Shown here one piece after another: positions 45,780-52,342 of a stretch of 64,000 nucleotides of DNA; position 1 is the stretch's first letter, and every line of letters starts with the position of its first letter. Below the pieces are notes generated by a model. That model had not been told where the DNA came from and searched no databases. It was given only the letters and a program-made list of their open reading frames with translations. Position numbers and translations under genes: made by a program. Source of the stretch: a virus; the IMG/VR virus record IMGVR_UViG_3300034356_002642, positions 95,921 through 159,920 of that record; one strand, 5' to 3'.

Positions 45780-48700
45780 TTAAATATTCTCGAACGAAGC
45801 TCCTGTTGGAGTAATGAAGAATTCAATATCGATGAACTCTAATGCTTTCGTCGGTTTTAAGTAAATTTTACCTGTTAAAGTATTTCTATCTAAATCCTCA
45901 GGTGAAGATGAAACAGTTACACGGAAATCGTATAAACCTCTATCTCTTCTAATTGAGTCTAAGATTGGGTTAACACTATCTAAGAATTGTTGTCTAACAA
46001 TTTGGTCGTTTTGTTCAAACAATAATCTTACAGCCACCGCTGAAATCAACTTACGAGCTTGAAGTAATAATCTTCTTACATTCAATCTATTAAGTGCCGT
46101 ATCGGCAATTTGTAATGTTTTATTACCCCAAATTACTGTACCAACATCAGAGAAAGTTGCGATAGGGTTAATTCTACCTTGGTACAATGTATCTCTATCT
46201 TCTTGAGTTAATTTAACTCTCGCCTTAACTGAGTTTACAAGACCTCTAGTATAACCCGCAGATGCGAACCATGGGAAAGCGATGTTATCAGTTAACGCTA
46301 AGTTTCTACAAACCTCACCTGTTGCCGGTAAATAAATTTGTGTATTATTTACAGTATCTCTTGTTAAAACCCAAGGATAATAAGTTGCGGTATAGTTAGA
46401 GTCAATTCCGGTATTATCTAAATTATCTACTGATTCTTGAGGATAAATAATATCCTGTGGATTAGTTGAGTCCGGAGTATACATATTGTAATCCGGAGTT
46501 GTTGCAATATAAACTGAATCCGCTCTTTGGTATTGAATCATGTCAATAGTTTCTTCAACTAAGTTAGAGTTATTGATGTAGTCAATACTTGATGTTGCAA
46601 ATACATTAATGTTTGTAGCTTCAGGGTTTCTAAATGTTAGAATACCCAGTAAGTAAGCATAATAGTCGGTATTAGCAAAATCTTGAGTGTTATCAGCAAC
46701 AGTAATTCTTTTAAATAAACCACTTCCGGTTGCGTTAGGGTATCGAGTTGAAGATGATGCTCCCGCTAAAAATCCTGATTGACCTAATTGGAATCTATCT
46801 TGATTTGTTCTAAATTCTCTATAGATGTCCCAACCGTCGAATCCACCAGCAAAACATACAGTATATTTTCTTGAGTAGATGAAATAGTATGGATTTTCTT
46901 GAGTTTCAGGGTCTGTTCTAAATTCTGCAGTACCACATTCAAATGCAGTTTGACCACTAGTTAATGAACTATTTGAAATTGTGACTACGGTTGCACCGGA
47001 ATCCATGTGGAAACCTTTACTTACATAATTCCAAGACGCCCCTTCAATTGGTTGTGGGGCAATAACCCAAGATTCTGGGGTTTGTTTACCTTTGTAAGAT
47101 AAAAATGATTCGTCAATACCATATTGAGTTGAGAAACCTAAATAAGTTCTTCTAACAATATCACCCGGAGATTCTACTGTGTTTGGACCACCGGTTGGTG
47201 TACCGAATGGTGGATTAGCAATGGTTTCACCAGGGAAAAAATATTTTGTTTTAAATTTAGGGGTCGGTGATGGATTTAAAACTGAATCGTATTCTCTTTG
47301 AGTATATCCTTCAAACCCACAAGGAATTGCATCAATTGGGGCCTCATCCGCCATTTCAATCATTACGTATTTTGAAAGTAACGCGTATTCTCCGTTAGTG
47401 GAACCAAGTTTCTTAGCAACAAAGTTGTTAGAATTAGGGTCCATATTACAGTTAGTAAATTTTTCAATAACAACTGGGTTTGAATCAGTGTCAAAGAAAT
47501 TTCTAACTAACACATCAAATGTCATATTATTAAATGATAGGTTAGCAATTGAAACTTTAACTTCAGTATTTGCAGCATCTCCATCTGAGATTGAAACAAA
47601 TTTAAATAATTTGTAAACTTTATTACCTCTTAATTCTGACACCAAATAAGGTGTACTTGGTGATTGATATTGACCTACATTATACGCTATTGATGACGGA
47701 TTTTCACTTTTAGCATCCGGTAATGCAACTAATTCAGGATTAATACCTTTTATATATCCTTGATTATAAGCGTATGCCAATGAACCAGGGTAAATCTCTT
47801 CAACAAATAAAGGAACCTCATTTCTTGATTTTCCAAAATTATCAACACCTAATACTTTAGTAATAAATTTTGAAGAAGCAGCAGATAAGTTAGTTTCAAA
47901 TGTAAAATTATCCCCATCTTTAGTGACACCTGATAAACCAAATGAGGCATAAGGGTTTTTATCAATATCTGCGTATTGGTCAGTAGATAATAATGTAACA
48001 TTAGTTAAACCACTTACCTCATAAATTGGTCCATGATTATCACTAGTTGAACTATTAGTATATAATGAAATACCTCTTGAACGAAGAGTTGCAACAACCA
48101 TGTCATTGTATTCAGTATAAGCCGTTCCGGTAAAACTGTAATAATCTCCCGATATAGTTCCCGAAAAACTATCGGTTAATCCGGTAGTGATGGAATCAAA
48201 CGCATAGTTAAATGAATAACCTGAATAAGAGTTACCCGCATAATTATTAAAATTCGCATAGTACCATGAATCATTTTGACCGGCAGATAAATCATTATTT
48301 GTTAAATTAAGAGAGTCAACACCATATGAATTCACAACAGTACCATATTGACCTATTAAAACATAATAATCACTTTCAGGGATTGAACCGTAAGCGATTG
48401 CCGTTGTTGCAGACAATGTAGGATTACCAACTAATGTTATTATAGTATTTGTAATGTCGTTATTATATGTTGATGTACTTCCATCTGAAAGTCTGTATTG
48501 TGTATTAAAGTTAGCCTGAACCACAGTTGGAAATGAACCACTAATAAAATTAACAGTTTCAGCACTGGTTGAACCTGTAAAAGATACAGACCAAGATGTT
48601 GCACCTGTTGGACTTTGATTTATTGTAGTAGGGTCAACATTTGCAGTAACTCTAATACTCCAAGATGGTCCTGCATCATATCCTGATAAACCTAAGATTC

Positions 48701-48992
48701 TTGTAACAAACAATTGGTTTGATTGTTGCAAGTAAGATTTAGCAATATATGCCGCTTCATATTTAGGGATTTGTGTGTTAACAAATTTGGTTGGTTCTGT
48801 TCCTCCGAAAAAGGCTTGGAATTCGTCATAGTTTGTTATAAATACCGGTTCAAATGCGGGACCTTTTAAAGTCTCACCAACTAAACCTAAGGTAGTAACA
48901 CCTACACTTTGTGCTACGAATGATAAGTCAGTTTCTGAAGTGTATACTCCCGGTGAAACGAAAACTTTTTGATTTGCTTGTGCTGTTGCCAT
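45780..48992 (-). CDS. gp18: Tail sheath protein gp18
   Basis: 1070 aa, much longer than T4 gp18 (659). The N-terminus VFVSPGVYTSETDLSFVAQS and TLGLVGETLKGPAFEPVFI is the classic sheath start. The C-terminal ~200 residues (NLALTDNIAFPWFASAGYTR, VKARVKLTQEDRDTLYQGRI, WGNKTLQIADTALNRLNVRR, SRRLLFEQN-type helix) match the conserved inner domain that binds the tube. The extra ~400 residues lie between about 120 and 650, beta-rich and Ser/Thr/Gly/Tyr-rich, probably surface domains. The protein forms the contractile sheath. It has its own UUCG terminator and a divergent upstream region shared with the RHH gene at 49113. Confidence 0.92.
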   Translation of the reverse strand: MATAQANQKVFVSPGVYTSETDLSFVAQSVGVTTLGLVGETLKGPAFEPVFITNYDEFQAFFGGTEPTKFVNTQIPKYEAAYIAKSYLQQSNQLFVTRILGLSGYDAGPSWSIRVTANVDPTTINQSPTGATSWSVSFTGSTSAETVNFISGSFPTVVQANFNTQYRLSDGSTSTYNNDITNTIITLVGNPTLSATTAIAYGSIPESDYYVLIGQYGTVVNSYGVDSLNLTNNDLSAGQNDSWYYANFNNYAGNSYSGYSFNYAFDSITTGLTDSFSGTISGDYYSFTGTAYTEYNDMVVATLRSRGISLYTNSSTSDNHGPIYEVSGLTNVTLLSTDQYADIDKNPYASFGLSGVTKDGDNFTFETNLSAASSKFITKVLGVDNFGKSRNEVPLFVEEIYPGSLAYAYNQGYIKGINPELVALPDAKSENPSSIAYNVGQYQSPSTPYLVSELRGNKVYKLFKFVSISDGDAANTEVKVSIANLSFNNMTFDVLVRNFFDTDSNPVVIEKFTNCNMDPNSNNFVAKKLGSTNGEYALLSKYVMIEMADEAPIDAIPCGFEGYTQREYDSVLNPSPTPKFKTKYFFPGETIANPPFGTPTGGPNTVESPGDIVRRTYLGFSTQYGIDESFLSYKGKQTPESWVIAPQPIEGASWNYVSKGFHMDSGATVVTISNSSLTSGQTAFECGTAEFRTDPETQENPYYFIYSRKYTVCFAGGFDGWDIYREFRTNQDRFQLGQSGFLAGASSSTRYPNATGSGLFKRITVADNTQDFANTDYYAYLLGILTFRNPEATNINVFATSSIDYINNSNLVEETIDMIQYQRADSVYIATTPDYNMYTPDSTNPQDIIYPQESVDNLDNTGIDSNYTATYYPWVLTRDTVNNTQIYLPATGEVCRNLALTDNIAFPWFASAGYTRGLVNSVKARVKLTQEDRDTLYQGRINPIATFSDVGTVIWGNKTLQIADTALNRLNVRRLLLQARKLISAVAVRLLFEQNDQIVRQQFLDSVNPILDSIRRDRGLYDFRVTVSSSPEDLDRNTLTGKIYLKPTKALEFIDIEFFITPTGASFENI

Positions 48993-49112
48993 TATTTAAT
49001 TATTCTATTGTAGATTTATTTTATAGATAAATATTCAATAGAATATCAAAAAACTTTACTTTTAAATATCTATTAGTAAAGAGTATGAATAAATTCTACC
49101 TTTTTTCTACCT

Positions 49113-49274
49113 ATGAAACAGACAAAAGAAATCAAGAACATTAAAATAGACCCCGCCGTCCACGAGATACTCAAAAAGTACTGTGAAAAACGAGGATTAA
49201 AAATTTATAAGTTTTTAGAAAAATTAATTACAGAAACCTGTAAAGAGAAAAAAGATATATATGGTGAGGATTAA
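49113..49274 (+). CDS. Orphan small RHH-like protein
   Basis: 53 aa, the only plus-strand gene in this minus-strand region. It starts MKQTKEIKNIKIDPAVHEIL and continues with helices (YCEKRGLKIYKFLEKLITET). A basic N-terminus, a short strand (IKNIKIDPAV) and two helices fit the ribbon-helix-helix fold. Unlike the RHH genes at 24851, 58216 and 61695 it is not followed by an HNH gene. Its stop overlaps the end of the convergent 346-aa gene by 4 bases. It is probably a DNA-binding regulator or the remnant of an RHH-HNH cassette. The divergent sheath gene shares its upstream region. Confidence 0.6.
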   Translation: MKQTKEIKNIKIDPAVHEILKKYCEKRGLKIYKFLEKLITETCKEKKDIYGED

Positions 49275-50311
49275 ACCAATAAGTTTTCAAACTGAATTGT
49301 GGATTCCAAATTGTCATCAGTTTTAACAACATCTATTCGTAAAATATCGTTAGTTGTTATTTGAATATTTTGGACATCTGTACCAAAATAATCTCCATTA
49401 ATATAGACATCGTATGTCTCAACATTAGACCAAGTACCGAAAGAAAGATTTGCGGTGTAAGATACCATATCACTTAGGGTATCATTCCCAACAACAAACA
49501 AATAATTCTCTAAAAATTCGTTAGGGTTCTTAGGGTATTTATCTCTTTTTTTGTTATTTTCGGTTCCACTTAATTCCATAAGTTGGGTTACTCTTGCAAT
49601 TGCCGGTTTAACCTCAAACTCTTCTTCGTCAATCAAATAACCTAACATTGTGAAGTCATAAGATTGAACATAATACTTTCTAGAATCTAAACTCATTTGT
49701 GATTCGTCTGAAACATTATTCATAACAATTGGAACATATTGACCTTTGATAAATGTATAGGCTTGTCTTGATGAGAATTTCTGCATAATCACTTTATTCA
49801 ATTGATTAAGTTCTCTCATTCTATTACAAATAATTTTTACACTGTAATTAATATCTACAGGAACCGGTTGAGGTATTGTGTAAATGTCCATACCTTGAAC
49901 ATTTCCATTCCAAGTCGGAACGGATGCGTAATAAAATTGTTTTCTATCCGGAATCGTATATTTCAAAGCAGGGTTGGTTCCAAATTTAACTTCGGGACTT
50001 CTAACCACTGTGATGAAGGGCGGGGATGGATTATAATCTAAATCCACAAATAAAGCAGTTTCAACATATTGAGACCAATTTTGTGATGTGATTATAATAT
50101 CAACCATTGGAACTGTTTTTCCTGCGGTAATGACCTCTAAATCAGTTTTAACAAAATCTAACATTCCTCTATCCAAATCTGCATGCAACACTGATTTAGG
50201 AAGATATGTTCCATCCTCATTAATATATTCCAATAGTTGTTCCCTACGAGCTGACAAGGTCTTCTGTGGAACTAAAGGTAATGTTGGTATAACTTTTTTT
50301 GGTAATGGCAT
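49271..50311 (-). CDS. Tail completion / sheath-terminator candidate (gp15-like by position)
   Basis: 346 aa. It begins MPLPKKVIPTLPLVPQKTLS. The middle has beta and helix segments (YSVKIICNRMRELNQLNKVI, MQKFSSRQAYTFIKGQYVPI, KYYVQSYDFTMLGYLIDEEE). The C-terminal ~90 residues look like a separate small beta domain (FGTWSNVETYDVYINGDYFG). It lies next to the sheath gene, where T4-type phages often place sheath-terminator gp15. T4 gp15 is 272 aa; no decisive motif was found, so the call is positional. It could also be another neck or virion protein. Confidence 0.45.
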   Translation of the reverse strand: MPLPKKVIPTLPLVPQKTLSARREQLLEYINEDGTYLPKSVLHADLDRGMLDFVKTDLEVITAGKTVPMVDIIITSQNWSQYVETALFVDLDYNPSPPFITVVRSPEVKFGTNPALKYTIPDRKQFYYASVPTWNGNVQGMDIYTIPQPVPVDINYSVKIICNRMRELNQLNKVIMQKFSSRQAYTFIKGQYVPIVMNNVSDESQMSLDSRKYYVQSYDFTMLGYLIDEEEFEVKPAIARVTQLMELSGTENNKKRDKYPKNPNEFLENYLFVVGNDTLSDMVSYTANLSFGTWSNVETYDVYINGDYFGTDVQNIQITTNDILRIDVVKTDDNLESTIQFENLLV

Positions 50312-50312
50312 A

Positions 50313-50756
50313 TTATTTAGTTATATATATTTTGTCTTTTAAATTTATCATTTCTACTTCACCCGCACTATAAACTGGTTCATCAGTTCCTTTATAAACA
50401 AACGAATCATATTTATATGGATTATAAGTCGCCACCACATCAGATGGTGGAATTGGCATATCCTCACACGGGTATTCACAAAAATCAATTAAATCTCCAA
50501 TAACAAACGCATGGACATTTTTTTGTTTTTCAGAACGAACTCTTTCTTTTCCTCCCGGTCTAACTCTAAATTCAACATTCTCTAACTTGACGTAATCGGC
50601 ATGTAAAATTATTTTATTATTATATCTAACTGAAAATGTATGTTTGTGTAAATTATAGTACGCCATAACTCGTTTACCAATAAAGTCATCTTCTTCTTTA
50701 TTGATAACAATTTCATATATCCTTCTTAACTGTGATTCTTTTACTAATACTTTCAT
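50313..50756 (-). CDS. Unknown protein with shared N-terminal MK-x-I/L-x-x-ES peptide (1)
   Basis: 147 aa. Its start, MKVLVKESQLRRIYEIV, is the same type as in the next two upstream genes. The remainder is mixed beta/helix (FSVRYNNKIILHADYVKLEN, NVHAFVIGDLIDFCEYPCE) and unrelated to theirs. It is joined to the upstream gene by a one-base overlap. The common peptide suggests a shared processing or targeting signal rather than shared function. Expected product and role are unknown. Confidence 0.5.
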   Translation of the reverse strand: MKVLVKESQLRRIYEIVINKEEDDFIGKRVMAYYNLHKHTFSVRYNNKIILHADYVKLENVEFRVRPGGKERVRSEKQKNVHAFVIGDLIDFCEYPCEDMPIPPSDVVATYNPYKYDSFVYKGTDEPVYSAGEVEMINLKDKIYITK

Positions 50757-51151
50757 TATTCGTAATATGTTGACACCGTATTAACCGGTAAATTAAAATT
50801 ATCTTCAAACCATTTTTTCATAGGTTCTTCCCAATGTTTATTAAACATACTGTCTAAATGTTCTCCATATTCACCCATAACTTCTAAAATTGGAGCTTCG
50901 TCTTTGTAGCTTCCGGGGGTATCTTCATAATAATCTACCATAAAGTAATTAAAAACTATATCACTATAATCTTCTCCCGTCCAAGTACCTCCTTTATAAA
51001 AGACTAAAGAGTCTTCATTATCAGGATACTCGTCATTATCTTCATCCCCATCTCTACCATAAACCCAATTAATTTCGTTTGAGTTTAAATAACTATCAAT
51101 ATACTGATAGATGGCGTTAAATAATTTACTTTCTGTTATTAATACTTTCAT
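50756..51151 (-). CDS. Unknown protein with shared N-terminal MK-x-I/L-x-x-ES peptide (2)
   Basis: 131 aa starting MKVLITESKLFNAIYQYIDS. The body is very acidic (GRDGDEDNDEYPDNEDSLVF, DEAPILEVMGEYGEHLDS) and contains aromatic residues, with no membrane segment. ATGA and TAATG overlaps join it to both neighbours. The N-terminal peptide I-T-E-S resembles the (L/I)-x-E cleavage site of T4 prohead protease, discussed in the findings. Function is unknown. Confidence 0.5.
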   Translation of the reverse strand: MKVLITESKLFNAIYQYIDSYLNSNEINWVYGRDGDEDNDEYPDNEDSLVFYKGGTWTGEDYSDIVFNYFMVDYYEDTPGSYKDEAPILEVMGEYGEHLDSMFNKHWEEPMKKWFEDNFNLPVNTVSTYYE

Positions 51152-51453
51152 ATTTCATCTACCTTAGCAAGGTTTTTTATCCTAAACCCAAATTTATTAC
51201 TACACCAATTTAATAGAATTTTTTCCGTCTCATCATAATCTAATCCAAACATATCTGTAATAAAATTCCATACCTCACTAAGAATATATAATCGTTTTGC
51301 CTTTATATTATACATAAATTTAAACCTCCCATTTTTGGATAAATAAATTTCTCTAAATTCAGTACGATTAAATTTTTCTAAGTCACCATAGTTTTCATTT
51401 AACCAATTTTCAATAATTGAATTTAACCTACTTTCTGTTATTATGTATTTCAT
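51148..51453 (-). CDS. Unknown protein with shared N-terminal MK-x-I/L-x-x-ES peptide (3)
   Basis: 101 aa starting MKYIITESRLNSIIENWLNE. The rest is basic and helical (GRFKFMYNIKAKRLYILSEV, ILLNWCSNKFGFRIKNLAKV). It shares only its first ~16 residues with the two downstream genes. ATGA overlap downstream and one-base overlap upstream put it in the same operon as the neck/tail-completion candidates. Function is unknown. Confidence 0.5.
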   Translation of the reverse strand: MKYIITESRLNSIIENWLNENYGDLEKFNRTEFREIYLSKNGRFKFMYNIKAKRLYILSEVWNFITDMFGLDYDETEKILLNWCSNKFGFRIKNLAKVDEI

Positions 51454-51965
51454 TATATCCCTCTAAATTCGTTTTCACTAACATATGTCGCTATGATAGT
51501 CCTGTAAAAAGGTTTGTAACCCGCGTACGAATGGCGGTTATCTGACCTAACATATCCATCATCACTCACAACATAATATCTAACTCGGTCTTCAGTTTCA
51601 TAATACCCAAGATAATCTCCCAAAAATACCTCAACACCTAATTCATCAAGTGTTTTTTGATACACCGAAAATTTCATATTACCAGGTTCCTGACTCTCAA
51701 GTTTAGAACTGGCAATTAGTTTAGAGGTTGGAGCCATTACTTGAACCAAACCTTGTAATTCAACCGGTGCCATGAATTGGATTCCATCTTCGGTCACCTC
51801 ACCATAAACATCATCAGTTTTAGTTTTATATCTATCAACTCTATAAAGAATAACGGTAAAGTTCATATCTCCCAATAACCATTCCTCACCCATACCTATG
51901 TCGAGAGAATAATCTTCGGCTCCGAAGAACTTACCTAATCTTGTTATTGGAACTAATTTTTGCAT
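51453..51965 (-). CDS. Conserved virion/neck protein, unassigned
   Basis: 170 aa. It contains MQKLVPITRLGKFFGAEDYS, MGEEWLLGDMNFTVILYRVD, TDDVYGEVTEDGIQFMAPVE, MKFSVYQKTLDELGVEVFLG and GYKPFYRTIIATYVSENEF. The regular beta pattern and conserved-looking Y-R-V-D and D-E-L-G-V segments suggest a compact virion protein of T4-type marine phages, possibly neck or head completion. It is the second gene of the minus operon that reads towards the sheath. The assignment is tentative, from general resemblance and context. Confidence 0.5.
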   Translation of the reverse strand: MQKLVPITRLGKFFGAEDYSLDIGMGEEWLLGDMNFTVILYRVDRYKTKTDDVYGEVTEDGIQFMAPVELQGLVQVMAPTSKLIASSKLESQEPGNMKFSVYQKTLDELGVEVFLGDYLGYYETEDRVRYYVVSDDGYVRSDNRHSYAGYKPFYRTIIATYVSENEFRGI

Positions 51966-51969
51966 ATTA

Positions 51970-52287
51970 TCACTGTTTTAATCTATTATGATATGACTCA
52001 GATTCAATAGACGATGAACTAATAACAACATTAACATTAAAATAATTTTTAATTGTATTTTTAATCTCACGATTCCATTGGTCTCTATAAACATCAGTTT
52101 TTTTCATGTTGTCTCTTTTTAAAAATTCACTTCCATCAGGGACAACATATGTAACCATCATATAGTATTCATCCTTATAAGTTTCCATTGGTTTTAAATT
52201 AAAACCCATATCGGATACACCATTAGGTTTAATGACATTCATCATTTTACCTATCATTTTTTCTAATTGTGTTTGATTCATACTCAT
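51970..52287 (-). CDS. Small hypothetical protein, first gene of neck operon
   Basis: 105 aa from MSMNQTQLEKMIGKMMNVIK; the second Met (third residue) is an alternative start. A strand-rich centre (KDEYYMMVTYVVPDGSEF) is followed by a basic helix (YRDQWNREIKNTIKNYFNVN) and a Ser-rich end. It is divergent from the SNF2 helicase gene, with 55 bases between them, so the promoters for both directions lie there. Function is unknown. Confidence 0.45.
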   Translation of the reverse strand: MSMNQTQLEKMIGKMMNVIKPNGVSDMGFNLKPMETYKDEYYMMVTYVVPDGSEFLKRDNMKKTDVYRDQWNREIKNTIKNYFNVNVVISSSSIESESYHNRLKQ

Positions 52288-52342
52288 ATCTTGATAAATA
52301 CTTCAATATCAACTATATTTAATTAAAATATTTTTTGTATAA

